DNA of 64,000 nucleotides from an uncultured Lachnospiraceae bacterium. Its GTDB lineage: Bacteria > Bacillota > Clostridia > Lachnospirales > Lachnospiraceae. Below are positions 54,500 to 64,000 of the stretch, piece after piece. The position numbers and the translations under genes were made by a program. The first letter of the stretch is position 1; every line of letters begins with the position of its first letter. Where the stretch lies: positions 1 through 64,000 of the forward strand of contig CANPYY010000005.1 of the NCBI GenBank assembly GCA_947588675.1, in the 5' to 3' direction. The notes beneath the pieces are model-generated. The model saw nothing but the letters and a program-made list of their open reading frames with translations. It did no database searches and had not been told where the DNA came from.

Positions 54500-54865
54500 A
54501 AAACTACCTCCAAATCCAATTTATATTATTATGTGGACGTGAAGATTTTTTATTCAGAAAAAAATTTTCATAATAAGGTGTATATAATGCCAAAAACGGT
54601 AAATAATATTAACAAGCCGATAAGAACCTGAATATTCAGTCTTACGGAACACGCCATGAAGTGCGACCCCCTCTTACACGCATGGCGTAACACTAAGGAT
54701 GAAGTTTTAATACTTAATCCTCCCCTATAAATAAGCCTCATACGTACTCAGACGTATGGGGCTTATTATTTTCGGATTATATTTTATTATTGAAACAATA
54801 AACTGATTTTGCTAATATATGAATTAGTATCTATAAAACTATCCTGATTTAATGGAGGAATCATT
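54500..54865. other. non-coding region between eno and a small membrane protein gene
   Basis: The left about 50 bases are the eno leader with a TAATAATATAAA stretch usable as a -10. The rest is filled by the structured RNA candidate at 54595-54772, then about 90 bases of leader for the gene at 54866. No protein-coding potential is seen. Confidence 0.6.
54595..54772 (+). ncRNA. candidate structured RNA ending in a strong terminator
   Basis: Four successive hairpins follow a TATAAT (54583-54588). H1 is CCGATAAGA/TCTTACGG (54617-54647). H2 is ACGCCATG/CATGGCGT (54651-54688) with an inner GTG/CAC. H3 is AGGAT..AAGT/ACTT..ATCCT (54696-54721). H4 is AATAAGCCTCATACGT paired with ACGTATGGGGCTTATT (54730-54767), then ATTTT. 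It may be a free small RNA or an attenuator-type leader for the gene at 54866. It does not match 6S, tmRNA, SRP, RNase P or common riboswitch cores by eye. The -35 is poor. Confidence 0.6.
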
Positions 54866-55147
54866 ATGAAAAAAATAGCAGCCATAATTGGAGTAGCGGG
54901 TCTTTTACTTATATACATAGCAACACTTATATCTGCCATATTTACATCTCCATATACACCGCAATTGTTTAAAGCGTGCGTATATGCAACCATTATTATA
55001 CCTGTAATATGTTACGGATATATTCTTATGTACAGAGTTCTTAAAGCAAGAGCAAAAAGCATGAAACAAAATTTGCCTCCGTCTTCCGAAGATGCTGTTT
55101 CCAAAACTGAAAAGGATGAACCTGAAAATACGGAACAATCTGAATAA
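54866..55147 (+). CDS. small two-helix membrane protein
   Basis: A 93-residue protein with two membrane helices (about 5-27 and 38-60) and a charged, cytoplasmic tail rich in Lys then Glu. No known domain is recognised. ATGGAGGAATC gives a good ribosome site. It lies about 90 bases after the terminator of the structured RNA candidate, so its expression may depend on read-through. It is convergent with rarA, with only three bases between the stops. Confidence 0.65.
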   Translation: MKKIAAIIGVAGLLLIYIATLISAIFTSPYTPQLFKACVYATIIIPVICYGYILMYRVLKARAKSMKQNLPPSSEDAVSKTEKDEPENTEQSE

Positions 55148-55150
55148 TTT

Positions 55151-56476
55151 TTAATTTTTACTACGTTTTGTCCTGTTCAGATATTCTTTCTGCACCTTTT
55201 CATAACCGTTATCCGACGGCTCATAAAATATCTTATCAGCATGTTCATCCGGAAGATACTGTTGTTTTACGTAATGATTTTCATAACTGTGCGCATATTT
55301 ATATCCTATACCGTGTCCAAGCTTTTCAGCTCCGCTGTAATGTGAATCCATAAGATAAGGCGGTATAGATATATTATTATCCTGTAATGCCACGCTCATT
55401 GCCTCATCTATTGCCGTAATAGCTGAATTGCTTTTAGGCGCACACGCCACATATGACGCCGCCTGGGCAAGTACAATTCTTCCTTCAGGCATACCAAGTC
55501 TTTCTACCGCCTGCGCTGCCGCCACGGCAACAACAAGAGCATTAGGGTCCGCATTTGACACATCCTCTGCCGCGCATATCATTATCCTTCTTGCAATAAA
55601 CGCAACATCTTCCCCTGCATTAAGCATACGAGCAAGATAATATACTGCCGCATCCGGATCCGAACCTCTCATACTTTTAATAAATGCTGATATTGTATCA
55701 TAATGGTTATCTCCCTGTCTGTCATATCTCAATACCCTTTTCTGAATACATTCCGACGCCACTTCGAGTGTTATATGTATCTTCCCATCCTCGTCAGGCG
55801 TACTTGTAAGCACGCCGAGTTCAATAGCATTAAGCGCATTGCGGGCATCGCCGTTTGCCATATCAGCAAGGAAAGAAAGCGCATCATCCTCTATCACTGC
55901 ATTATATATTCCCATTCCGTCCTGTTTATCAGTCAACGCCCTGTTTATAAGTATTTTTATATCATCTGCACTAAGCGGTTTAAGTTCAAAAAGCTGCGAC
56001 CTCGACAAAAGCGCCTGATTCACCTCAAAAAACGGATTTTCAGTAGTAGCCCCTATAAGTATAACTGTTCCGTCCTCTACAAACGGGAGCAGATAATCCT
56101 GCTGCCCCTTATTAAATCTGTGAATCTCGTCTACAAAAAGAATAGTTTTCTTACCATACATACCAAGATTGTCTTTTGCGCTTTTTACTACTTCCTCCAT
56201 ATCTTTTTTACCGGCTGAAGTAGCGTTAATCTGCATAAATACAGCTTTTGTCGTATTGGCAATAACTTTTGCAAGGGTGGTTTTTCCCGTGCCTGACGGT
56301 CCATAAAATATTATTGAGCTTAATTTATCCGCCTTTATAGCTCTGTACAAAAGCTTATCTTTTCCTATAATATGCTGCTGTCCCACAACGTCTTCCAGAA
56401 TTTTGGGTCTCATGCGCGATGCCAGAGGCGATTCTTTTTCTTTTTTACTTTCGCTCACATAATCAAACAAATCCAT
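55151..56476 (-). CDS. rarA: replication-associated recombination protein A (MgsA/WRNIP1 family)
   Basis: A 441-residue AAA+ ATPase acting at stalled replication forks. Walker A is GPSGTGKTTLAKVIA, Walker B is ILFVDEIHRFNKGQQD, sensor 1 is LIGATTENPFFEVN, and the Arg finger region is QALLSRSQLFEL. The C-terminal tetramerisation part includes RGSDPDAAVYYLARML and YLPDE. MFI at 56485 would overlap the GGGAG ribosome site; ATG 56476 has 9-base spacing. It is followed at the 3' end by the convergent small gene and preceded by the YigZ gene. Confidence 0.94.
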   Translation of the reverse strand: MDLFDYVSESKKEKESPLASRMRPKILEDVVGQQHIIGKDKLLYRAIKADKLSSIIFYGPSGTGKTTLAKVIANTTKAVFMQINATSAGKKDMEEVVKSAKDNLGMYGKKTILFVDEIHRFNKGQQDYLLPFVEDGTVILIGATTENPFFEVNQALLSRSQLFELKPLSADDIKILINRALTDKQDGMGIYNAVIEDDALSFLADMANGDARNALNAIELGVLTSTPDEDGKIHITLEVASECIQKRVLRYDRQGDNHYDTISAFIKSMRGSDPDAAVYYLARMLNAGEDVAFIARRIMICAAEDVSNADPNALVVAVAAAQAVERLGMPEGRIVLAQAASYVACAPKSNSAITAIDEAMSVALQDNNISIPPYLMDSHYSGAEKLGHGIGYKYAHSYENHYVKQQYLPDEHADKIFYEPSDNGYEKVQKEYLNRTKRSKN

Positions 56477-56491
56477 AATAAACATCTCCCG

Positions 56492-57151
56492 TTATCTTTC
56501 AAATACATGTATCTTTCCATCTGCGGAATATCCGTACCATACTTCATCCTCTCTCTGTATATCCGCTGATGCTGAAGTAGCCGATATTATCATATCCGTA
56601 AATCTATCATACATATCATGTAAAATAAGCATTACAAACTCCACCTTATCCCCATATATTATATCCTGTACTGCTACATCATGTGAAGCCGCAATATGCT
56701 GTATCTTTCCCAAAAATGTATAATCAGTTTTTATCTTTACTTTGTATGCCCTGTACTTTTCCATTATATCAGATGCTTTAATACCCTCTTTTACGGCGTC
56801 CGTATAAGCCCTTATAAGTCCTCCGGTTCCAAGAAGCGTGCCGCCGAAATATCTGGTTACAACTACAAGTATATTATATATTTCTTCTCCGTACAGCACA
56901 TCAAGCATGGGCCGTCCCGCAGTTCCCTGCGGTTCGCCGTCGTCACTGCATTTTTGCATGAGCATGTCCTCTTTTATTATATATGCGTAACAGTTGTGTC
57001 TTGCATCCCAATACTTCTTTTTTACCTGTTCAATAATTTTCTCTGCTTCTTCTGTCGTATCCACGGAAAACACACTGGCTATGAACCTGGATTTTTTCAC
57101 AACAATCTCTCCGCTTCCACCACGAAAAACCATTTTGTATGAATCCTGCAT
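56492..57151 (-). CDS. YigZ/IMPACT (UPF0029) family protein
   Basis: A 219-residue protein of the YigZ family. The N-terminal UPF0029 domain has KKSRFIASVFSVDTTEEAE, WDARHNCYAYI, DDGEPQGTAGRPML and VVVTRYFGGTLLGTGGLIRAY. A second ferredoxin-like domain occupies the C-terminal third. The eukaryotic homologue IMPACT regulates translation through Gcn1; the bacterial function is unknown. It lies 15 bases before rarA and is probably co-transcribed. Confidence 0.92.
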   Translation of the reverse strand: MQDSYKMVFRGGSGEIVVKKSRFIASVFSVDTTEEAEKIIEQVKKKYWDARHNCYAYIIKEDMLMQKCSDDGEPQGTAGRPMLDVLYGEEIYNILVVVTRYFGGTLLGTGGLIRAYTDAVKEGIKASDIMEKYRAYKVKIKTDYTFLGKIQHIAASHDVAVQDIIYGDKVEFVMLILHDMYDRFTDMIISATSASADIQREDEVWYGYSADGKIHVFER

Positions 57152-57288
57152 ATTACCTCCGCAATTAAATTAATATACAATACCGTCTATTTAATATAGC
57201 ATATCACATTCTGATTGGACATAATACTGTTTTTTTGCTATAATAATCAATTAATCGGATATCTTTAAAATAATTGGAGGCATTGTTT

Positions 57289-59697
57289 GTGGATTACAGG
57301 AAAAAAGCAACGTCAAAAATTGCACACAGTCTTACTTCGCCGGGCAGACGAATATTGTCAAAACTAAGCGTACTGTCCTTCAGGCTTCTTCTGGTCATTA
57401 TAATAACCACGGTGCTTGTAGGTATAACCACAGTAGCGGGCGTTTTGCGCGGTCTTATAGACACTGCGCCCAATATAGATACCATCGACGTATCTCCCGA
57501 AGGATATTCGACTACAATATATGATTCTGAAGGAAAAGTCACCCAGACTCTGGTAGGACAGAATGCAAACCGTATATATGTTACCCTGGACCAGATTCCC
57601 GAGTGTGTCCAAAATGCTTTTATTGCGATAGAGGATTCACGTTTCAGGGAACATAACGGTATAGATATAACAGGTATAATACGTGCCGCCGCCAGTACGC
57701 TAAAAAACGGCGATTTAAACCAGGGCGCAAGCACAATCACACAGCAGCTTCTTAAAAATACTGTATTTGAAGGCGGCGCCGAACATTCCGATGTTGATAA
57801 AATACAGAGAAAAATTCAGGAACAGTATCTTGCAGTCCAGCTTGAAGCAAAACTTAATAACAAGGATTTGATACTTGAATACTACCTGAATACAATTAAC
57901 CTCGGTCAAAACACACTCGGAGTACAGGCGGCATCAAAAAGATATTTTGGAAAAAGCGTAAGCGAACTTAACATATCAGAAGCAGCAGTCATTGCAGGCA
58001 TCACACAGAACCCTGCCGCCTACAATCCTATCTCACATCCTGATGATAATAAGGAAAAACGCGCAATTGTCCTTCAATACATGAATGAACAGGGCTACAT
58101 AAATGATACCGAATATAACGACGCTCTGAACGACAATGTTTATGACCGTATTGCGGAATATAATGAAAACTTTGTATCCGAAACAGATTCTTCATCAGTA
58201 ACCTCTTACTTTAACGACGCCTTATTTGAACAGGTAATAAACGACCTTAAAGAGGAACTCGGATATACCGAAACACAGGCATACAACGCCGTATACCGCG
58301 GAGGTCTTGACATTTATTCGACCCAGGATTCGGGTATACAGAAAATATGCGACAAAATTATCAACGACCCGGCATATTATCCAACTAATTCGGAATATCA
58401 GCTTTCATATCAGCTTTCAGTAATGTCAGCAGACGGCACACAGACAAACTACAGCGAACAGACGCTAAAATCATATTTTCTTAAAAGCGACCCTTATTTC
58501 GACATATATTTTACCGATAAAAAATCCGCTAAACCCTATATTAAAAAATATAGAAAACATGTCGTAAAGGATACGGATAAGATTATCGGTGAAAATATAA
58601 ATTATATAATACAGCCGCAGGTATCTTTTGTACTTATGGACCAAAGTAACGGAAAAATACTTGCGCTGGTTGGGGGACGCGGTAAAAAAACAGGTTCAAG
58701 AACACTTAACCGCGCTTCCGACTCTCTCAGGCAGCCGGGTTCTACTTTCAAGATACTGTCAACTTATCTTCCGGCATTTGATACGGCAGGAATGACACTG
58801 TCTACCGTAGAAAGAGATGAAAAATATTATTATCCGGGCACAAAAACACAGGTGCACAACTGGAACGGAGAATCCTATAAAGGCAATGTAACCCTGCGTC
58901 AGGCAATATACGATTCCATGAACGTAATAGCCGTAAAGACACTTGAAAAAGTAACTCCGAAAGTTGCATATGATTATCTTTTAAATTTAGGGTTTACTAC
59001 ACTGGTAGACAATAGGGTTGGAACCGACGGAAAAGTATACAGCGATATACAACTGCCTATGGCCCTTGGCGGACTTACAGATGGTGTTACCAATGTAGAA
59101 CTTACTGCCGCATACGCATCTATTGCCAACGGCGGAGTATATACGGAACCTATATTATATACAAAAATACTTGACCATGACGGAAATGTTCTACTTGAAA
59201 AAAATCCCGTAACACGTCAGGTATTCAAGAAATCAACGGCCACATTACTTACAAGCGCCATGGAAGATGTAATATCAATAGGCACGGGAACCGCCGCAAA
59301 ATTTACTCAAATCCAGATGCCTCAGGCAGGAAAAACCGGTACTACATCGAATGATATAGATTTGTGGTTTGAAGGGTTCACTCCATACTATACCGCAGGA
59401 ATATGGGGCGGATGGGACCTTAATAAAGACCAGGTTAATACAACGTATCATAAAACAATATGGAAAACCATTATGGAACAGGTACACACTGCAAAGAATC
59501 TTCCCACAACTGAATTTAATATTGATTCTTCCGTAAACCGGGTAGCTATATGCCGTATATGCGGCAAACTTGCAATCCAGGGCGTATGTTCAGCTTACGG
59601 CGCCGAGAAAATAGAATATTTTTCCGATGAAGCAGCTCCGAAAGAATACTGTACATGCGACCATGCAAGTTCATCCAAAAAGTTTAATACGGAATAA
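57289..59697 (+). CDS. class A penicillin-binding protein (PBP1A-type)
   Basis: A bifunctional peptidoglycan synthase of 802 residues with a basic cytoplasmic start and one membrane helix (about 35-55). The GT51 transglycosylase contains AIEDSRFREHNGID with the catalytic Glu and GASTITQQLLKN. The transpeptidase has the nucleophile Ser in RQPGSTFK (SxxK), YDSMN (SxN) and AGKTGTT (KTG). The tail ends with cysteine pairs (CRICGKL, CTCDHA). I chose the GTG at 57289, 8 bases after TTGGAGG; earlier in-frame TTG codons overlap that site. It abuts ygiQ tail to tail. Confidence 0.95.
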   Translation: MDYRKKATSKIAHSLTSPGRRILSKLSVLSFRLLLVIIITTVLVGITTVAGVLRGLIDTAPNIDTIDVSPEGYSTTIYDSEGKVTQTLVGQNANRIYVTLDQIPECVQNAFIAIEDSRFREHNGIDITGIIRAAASTLKNGDLNQGASTITQQLLKNTVFEGGAEHSDVDKIQRKIQEQYLAVQLEAKLNNKDLILEYYLNTINLGQNTLGVQAASKRYFGKSVSELNISEAAVIAGITQNPAAYNPISHPDDNKEKRAIVLQYMNEQGYINDTEYNDALNDNVYDRIAEYNENFVSETDSSSVTSYFNDALFEQVINDLKEELGYTETQAYNAVYRGGLDIYSTQDSGIQKICDKIINDPAYYPTNSEYQLSYQLSVMSADGTQTNYSEQTLKSYFLKSDPYFDIYFTDKKSAKPYIKKYRKHVVKDTDKIIGENINYIIQPQVSFVLMDQSNGKILALVGGRGKKTGSRTLNRASDSLRQPGSTFKILSTYLPAFDTAGMTLSTVERDEKYYYPGTKTQVHNWNGESYKGNVTLRQAIYDSMNVIAVKTLEKVTPKVAYDYLLNLGFTTLVDNRVGTDGKVYSDIQLPMALGGLTDGVTNVELTAAYASIANGGVYTEPILYTKILDHDGNVLLEKNPVTRQVFKKSTATLLTSAMEDVISIGTGTAAKFTQIQMPQAGKTGTTSNDIDLWFEGFTPYYTAGIWGGWDLNKDQVNTTYHKTIWKTIMEQVHTAKNLPTTEFNIDSSVNRVAICRICGKLAIQGVCSAYGAEKIEYFSDEAAPKEYCTCDHASSSKKFNTE

Positions 59698-61497
59698 TTA
59701 CTGCCTCGGTCTTATCAGGCACTTTTTTCCAAATCCTATTAAATCCCTGCGTCCGCATTTTATAAGCGCTTCTTTTACAAGGTCATAATTTTCAGGGCGT
59801 CTGTATTGGATTAACGCTCTCTGCATAGCTTTTTCGTGCGGATTTTTAGGCACATATACTTTCTTCATAGTCCTCGGATCAAGTCCCGTATAATACATAC
59901 ATGTGGATATAGTCGAAGGCGTTGGATAAAAATCCTGAACCTGTTCCGGCATATAACCAAGATCACGTATATATTCAGCAAGCATTACTGCATCCGAAAG
60001 CGTAGAACCGGGATGCGATGACATAAAATACGGTATAATATACTGTTTCTTTTTACTGCGTTCATTTATCTTATTAAATCTTCTGCAAAACTTTTCATAT
60101 ACGGCATGGGACGGCTTACCCATAAGCCCCAGTACCGAATCCGACACATGCTCGGGCGCAACCCTTAACTGTCCGCTTATATGGTGGCGGCATAATTCAT
60201 ATAAAAATGTATCGTCCCTGTCGGCTGCCGCATAATCATATCTTATTCCCGACCTGATAAATACTTTTTTAACACCCGGAAGATTCCTTACTTTTTTAAG
60301 CAGTTTTACATAATCACTGTGATCTATACGGACATTTTTACATATATCGGGAAAAAGGCACATCCTGTCTTTACATGCACCATATTTGCTCTGCTTCTTA
60401 CATGCAGGAAACCTGAAATCTGCCGTAGGTCCTCCTATATCGTGTATATATCCTTTAAAGTCAGGTTCTTTTGTCATGCGTTCTGCCTCAGCCAATATGG
60501 ATTCGTGGCTCCTTGCCTGAACAATACGTCCCTGATGGAATGTCAGCGCGCAGAAATTGCAGCTACCGAAACATCCCCTGTTGCCGGTTATGCTGAATTT
60601 AATTTCTTCTATTGCCTTTACTCCTCCCAACGGCTCATACGACGGATGATACGTATTCATATATCCATAAGAATACACATCGTCAAGTTCACGCGTGGTA
60701 AGCGGATATGCCGGCGGGTTCTGAATAATACACACTTTATTAGGATATTCTTCGCACATTACCTTTGCCGTAAACGGGTCCGTATTCTGATATTGTATGT
60801 AAAAACTTGAAGCGTACGCTTTTTTGCTTTTTGATATATCATTGAAGGTCGGAAGAATCAGGGCGTCGTCAGGCACATTTTCTTTTACGGTACGATATAC
60901 CGTGCCACGTACATAAGTAATATCAGAAACATCTATCCCCGCATCAAGAGCTTCCGCAAGTTCAACCATAGCATGTTCGCCCATTCCATACATAAGAATA
61001 TCCGCTCCCGAATCCAGCAGCACCGACCTCTTTATACTGTCTGACCAGTAATCATAATGTCCCATACGTCTTAGGCTTGCTTCTATTCCGCCAATAAGTA
61101 TAGGCGTTTTTTTATATACATGGCGAATCAGGTTGCAATATACCACAACGGCATAATCCGGTCTTTTGCCCGTCTTTCCGCCCGGAGTATAAGCATCTGT
61201 CTTTCTTCTTTTACCTGCTACAGTATAATGATTTACCATGGAATCCATATTCCCTGCCGACACCAGAAATGCAAGCCGCGGCTCTCCAAGAGCCATAATG
61301 CTGTTGTCATCTTTCCAGTCAGGCTGCGCAATTACTCCCACTTTATATCCAAATGCTTCCAGAGTCCTTGTAATGATGGCAGCTCCAAAAGACGGATGGT
61401 CAACATATGCGTCGCCGCTTACATACACAAAATCACATTGCGTCCATCCGCGCTTTTCCATATCTTTTTTTGAAACCGGCAAAAAATCATGTATCAT
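59698..61497 (-). CDS. YgiQ family radical SAM protein
   Basis: A 599-residue protein of the YgiQ/UPF0313 family. A B12-binding-like N-terminal region ([19 protein letters not shown]) precedes the radical SAM barrel with [17 protein letters not shown] (C-x3-C-x2-C). Family members keep [10 protein letters not shown] and MSSHPGST, both seen here. The reaction is unknown. The C-terminal tail [17 protein letters not shown] is also conserved. An in-frame ATG at 61527 lies within uvrC without a ribosome site; AGGGGAAAA precedes ATG 61497. It overlaps the uvrC stop by 11 bases, so it is translationally coupled to it. Confidence 0.9.
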   Translation of the reverse strand: MIHDFLPVSKKDMEKRGWTQCDFVYVSGDAYVDHPSFGAAIITRTLEAFGYKVGVIAQPDWKDDNSIMALGEPRLAFLVSAGNMDSMVNHYTVAGKRRKTDAYTPGGKTGKRPDYAVVVYCNLIRHVYKKTPILIGGIEASLRRMGHYDYWSDSIKRSVLLDSGADILMYGMGEHAMVELAEALDAGIDVSDITYVRGTVYRTVKENVPDDALILPTFNDISKSKKAYASSFYIQYQNTDPFTAKVMCEEYPNKVCIIQNPPAYPLTTRELDDVYSYGYMNTYHPSYEPLGGVKAIEEIKFSITGNRGCFGSCNFCALTFHQGRIVQARSHESILAEAERMTKEPDFKGYIHDIGGPTADFRFPACKKQSKYGACKDRMCLFPDICKNVRIDHSDYVKLLKKVRNLPGVKKVFIRSGIRYDYAAADRDDTFLYELCRHHISGQLRVAPEHVSDSVLGLMGKPSHAVYEKFCRRFNKINERSKKKQYIIPYFMSSHPGSTLSDAVMLAEYIRDLGYMPEQVQDFYPTPSTISTCMYYTGLDPRTMKKVYVPKNPHEKAMQRALIQYRRPENYDLVKEALIKCGRRDLIGFGKKCLIRPRQ

Positions 61498-63340
61498 TAT
61501 TTTCCCCTTTTGCTCTGAAAAATTCATATACCTGTTTTGCTGATGATATATTCATGCCTTCAACTTTCTCAAGTTCCTCTACAGAAGCTTCCCTTATCCT
61601 TTCCAGCGATTTAAAATATCTCATAAGAGCTTTTCTTCTCTTTGGTCCTATTCCCTTAATATCATCCAAAACAGACCTTACCTGTTCTTTACTTCTAAGA
61701 GAACGGTGGTATTCAATAGCAAATCTGTGAGTTTCATCCTGTATACGCGTAATCAGCTTAAAACATTCACTCGAAACCTGAATCTGAATTTCCTCTCCGT
61801 TATAATACAGTCCCCTTGTTCTATGACGGTCGTCTTTAACCATTCCACACACAGGTATATCCAGTCCCAGATTTTTTAATACAGACAATGCGATATTTAC
61901 CTGTCCTTTTCCTCCATCCATCAATATAACATCCGGAAATATTGCAAATCCGGAATTTTTATCCATATCACGTATGCCATGCTCAAGACGTCTGGTAAGC
62001 ATTTCCTTCATCGAAGCATAATCATCCGGTCCTTTTACGGTACGGATTTTAAATTTTCTGTAGTCGTGCTTTTTAGGTTTTCCGTTTTCAAATACTACCA
62101 TTGAACCTACGCTTTCAAACCCGTTTGTATTTGATATATCATAAGATTCCACTCTTGTGATATCAGGTATTCCCAGACATTCAGCTAATTCGTGCATTGC
62201 TCCTTCCGTTCTTTCCTGCTCTTTTCTTATTTTCTCCGCATCCTGCATAAGAACAAGCGCTGCATTCTTTCTCGCAAGCTCTATAAGCTTTCCTTTTTCT
62301 CCTATTTTAGGCATCCTCAGGTATACTTTATTCCCGCGCTTACCTGAAAGCCACTCAGATATAATATCCGCATCAGATATTTCACACGGCAGCATAAGCT
62401 CCTTTGGAATATTCGGAGTATCTGCATAATACTGCTTAATAAACGACGCTATAACATCTTCTTCTTTCTCATTTGTTACTCCGGTAAGATAGTGATGCTC
62501 CCTTCCTATCATCTTTCCCGAACGTATGAAAAACACCTGTACTACAGCCTCATCGTCCGCCGCTGCCATAGCAATTACATCCCTGTCCTCATTTTCATTT
62601 ACAGATGCTTTCTGTTTCTGGCTGATTCTCTGTATATTAGCCAGACTGTCCCTGTATACCGCAGCTTTTTCAAAATCCAGGTTTTTTGAAGCTTCCGCCA
62701 TTTTTTCTTTTAAATCATTAATTACCAAAGAGGCATTTCCTGAAAGCACCGCCAGTGCATTCTCAAAATTTTTGAGGTATTCCTCCCTGCTTATATATCC
62801 TTGACAAGGCGCGCTGCATCTTTTAATATGATAATACAGGCAGGGCCTGCTTACGGTTACACCCTCCTGCAGTTTTTTATTGCAGGTACGCAGTGAGAAC
62901 GTCTTTATAAGAAAATCCAGAGTTTCCTTCATTGCGCTTACACTTGTATACGGTCCGAAATATTTCGCCGCATCGCGCTGTCTTTTATGTGTAAAAAGGA
63001 GCCTTGGATATGGCTCCTGCACGGTCGCTTTTATATAAGGATAACTTTTATCATCCTTGAGCATTGTATTATACTTTGGTGAATGTTCCTTTATCAGGTT
63101 ACACTCCAAAACAAGTGCTTCAACTTCAGAGTCAGTAATGATATATTCAAAACTGGCAATCTGGCTTATCATTTTTTCAATTTTGGGAGAAACATTCCTG
63201 CCCGGCTGAAAATACTGTCTTACTCTGTTTTTGAGGCTTATTGCCTTTCCAACATATATAATATTGTCCGTACCATCATGCATCAGATATACTCCGGGAC
63301 TATCGGGAAGTTTTTTAAGTTCTTCCTCCAAATCAAACAT
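61487..63340 (-). CDS. uvrC: excinuclease ABC subunit C
   Basis: UvrC makes both incisions in nucleotide-excision repair. It has 617 residues, the usual length. The GIY-YIG nuclease is at the N terminus ([24 protein letters not shown]), a UVR helical hairpin near 205-240, the RNase H-like second nuclease in [11 protein letters not shown] and [10 protein letters not shown], and a C-terminal helix-hairpin-helix ([16 protein letters not shown]). All key residues appear intact. It lies between the HAD phosphatase and ygiQ on one strand. Confidence 0.97.
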   Translation of the reverse strand: MFDLEEELKKLPDSPGVYLMHDGTDNIIYVGKAISLKNRVRQYFQPGRNVSPKIEKMISQIASFEYIITDSEVEALVLECNLIKEHSPKYNTMLKDDKSYPYIKATVQEPYPRLLFTHKRQRDAAKYFGPYTSVSAMKETLDFLIKTFSLRTCNKKLQEGVTVSRPCLYYHIKRCSAPCQGYISREEYLKNFENALAVLSGNASLVINDLKEKMAEASKNLDFEKAAVYRDSLANIQRISQKQKASVNENEDRDVIAMAAADDEAVVQVFFIRSGKMIGREHHYLTGVTNEKEEDVIASFIKQYYADTPNIPKELMLPCEISDADIISEWLSGKRGNKVYLRMPKIGEKGKLIELARKNAALVLMQDAEKIRKEQERTEGAMHELAECLGIPDITRVESYDISNTNGFESVGSMVVFENGKPKKHDYRKFKIRTVKGPDDYASMKEMLTRRLEHGIRDMDKNSGFAIFPDVILMDGGKGQVNIALSVLKNLGLDIPVCGMVKDDRHRTRGLYYNGEEIQIQVSSECFKLITRIQDETHRFAIEYHRSLRSKEQVRSVLDDIKGIGPKRRKALMRYFKSLERIREASVEELEKVEGMNISSAKQVYEFFRAKGENNDT

Positions 63341-63357
63341 TCACGCACATCCTATTC

Positions 63358-64000
63358 CTATAAATGATTATAAAAGAATCTTTCAATAGCTTTTACTACT
63401 CCGTCATTATCATTTGAATCCGTTACATAATCCGCTTTTTCAATAAGCATCGGGTTGGAATTTGCCATTGCAACGCCCACTCCCGCATATTCTATCATTG
63501 TTATATCATTAGCGCCGTCGCCAATACATATAAGTTCTTCGGGACTCATTCCAAGTTTCGTAACAAAACTTTCAAGCGCTGCCGCCTTATGCACATTAAG
63601 CGGCAATACTTCTATAAAAAATTCTTCTGATAAAAATACATTCAGCCTGCCCTCAAACCGCCTCTGTATAACAGGCAGTACACCGCGCAAATGGGCCGGC
63701 TCACCTGTAAGAAGACACTTATTAAATGGTTTTTTAAAATAAACCGGAAATTTGTCCGTCTGTTTAAGCTGCATTTTACATGCCCACGCATCATATTCCT
63801 GATACTTATCAATTCCGTTTCCGCTTATAAGTCTGTCATCTTCATAACCTATAATACCGAGGTTATTTTCTTTTGCCGTTTCATATATCTCCGGCAGATA
63901 AGACAATGACAGCGGATTGTCATATACAATTTCCCCCGTTGCGCAATTAATTATCCTGCCGCCGTTAAAGGACATTACATAACTACCGTATTTTACAAAT
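63358..64000 (-). CDS. HAD-superfamily Cof-type phosphatase, 5' end outside window
   Basis: The last 214 residues of a Cof/IIB-type HAD hydrolase. The frame stays open through the window end (residues VKYGSYVMSFNGGRII), so the DxDGT motif I lies outside. The cap domain (about 50-110) and the final motif GDGANDITMIEYAGVGVAMANS are typical. Cof-type enzymes dephosphorylate sugar phosphates, pyridoxal phosphate or FMN-like compounds; the specificity here is unknown. It lies 17 bases upstream of uvrC and may share its transcript. Confidence 0.88.
   Translation of the reverse strand, partial: FVKYGSYVMSFNGGRIINCATGEIVYDNPLSLSYLPEIYETAKENNLGIIGYEDDRLISGNGIDKYQEYDAWACKMQLKQTDKFPVYFKKPFNKCLLTGEPAHLRGVLPVIQRRFEGRLNVFLSEEFFIEVLPLNVHKAAALESFVTKLGMSPEELICIGDGANDITMIEYAGVGVAMANSNPMLIEKADYVTDSNDNDGVVKAIERFFYNHL

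Noticed and set aside
54595..54772. 6S RNA or a known riboswitch
   Set aside because: The ends do not pair into one long rod as in 6S RNA, and no aptamer core of the TPP, SAM, FMN, glycine, lysine, purine, preQ1 or c-di-GMP type could be aligned by eye.

Overview
The window looks like chromosome from an anaerobic, low-GC, Gram-positive member of the Clostridia, most likely a gut or rumen Lachnospiraceae. The reasons are strong AGGAGG-type ribosome sites and clean TTGACA-N17-TATAAT promoters, AT-rich codon use, oxygen-independent thiamine synthesis (ThiH rather than ThiO), the one-carbon enzymes FchA, FolD and MetF, a SleL/YaaH-like LysM-GH18 enzyme typical of spore formers, and large secreted proteins with bacterial Ig-like domains and lysine-rich modules. 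The species cannot be fixed from the sequence. I saw no rRNA, tRNA, CRISPR array, prophage or intact insertion sequence.

Layout. 0-1.3 kb: aldo/keto reductase with ferredoxin-like tail. 1.3-6.7 kb: a 1568-residue Ig-like surface protein facing a small XRE regulator across a leader with two opposed promoters and four copies of one dyad. 6.8-8.8 kb: SEC-C protein and two membrane proteins. 8.8-18.9 kb: secreted hemicellulose-type glycosidases (GH43, GH95-like), a divergent AraC regulator, uracil uptake and salvage (uraA-upp), and a GH39 enzyme. 19-24.7 kb: TSCPD protein, LysM-GH18 enzyme, HAD phosphatase, RmuC and a second Ig-like surface protein. 24.8-29.4 kb: ABC exporter, MATE transporter, fchA and folD in a tight run. 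29.5-32.1 kb: metal resistance (stand-alone HMA protein, Zn/Cd P-type ATPase, CadC-like repressor). 32.1-38.5 kb: an eight-gene thiamine operon, thiS-F-G-H-tenI-thiC-thiE-thiD, behind a TPP riboswitch.

38.5-40.5 kb is a scarred accessory patch. It holds an ASCH-like gene, an acetyltransferase fragment joined out of frame to the start of a UPF0175-like gene, a methyltransferase with an internal deletion, and a short unassigned structured RNA. 40.5-64 kb is mostly housekeeping: YcxB-like membrane protein, DegV, DinB, Cu/Zn SOD-like protein, MATE, a PEP/pyruvate-binding-domain protein, MetF, two GT-C-like membrane proteins, enolase, a candidate RNA with terminator, RarA, YigZ, PBP1A, YgiQ, UvrC and a HAD phosphatase cut by the window end.

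Regulation can be read in several places. The TPP riboswitch and its terminator precede the thi operon. Two ArsR-family dyads lie directly after the start point of the HMA-ATPase promoter. The XRE regulator probably binds the dyads at 6222-6335, two of which fill promoter spacers. The AraC gene is divergent from the glycosidases. The most unusual items are the XRE/surface-protein switch region, the two unassigned structured RNAs (about 39980-40065 and 54595-54772), the apparent AUU start of thiD, and the recombination scars at 39.6-40.3 kb.
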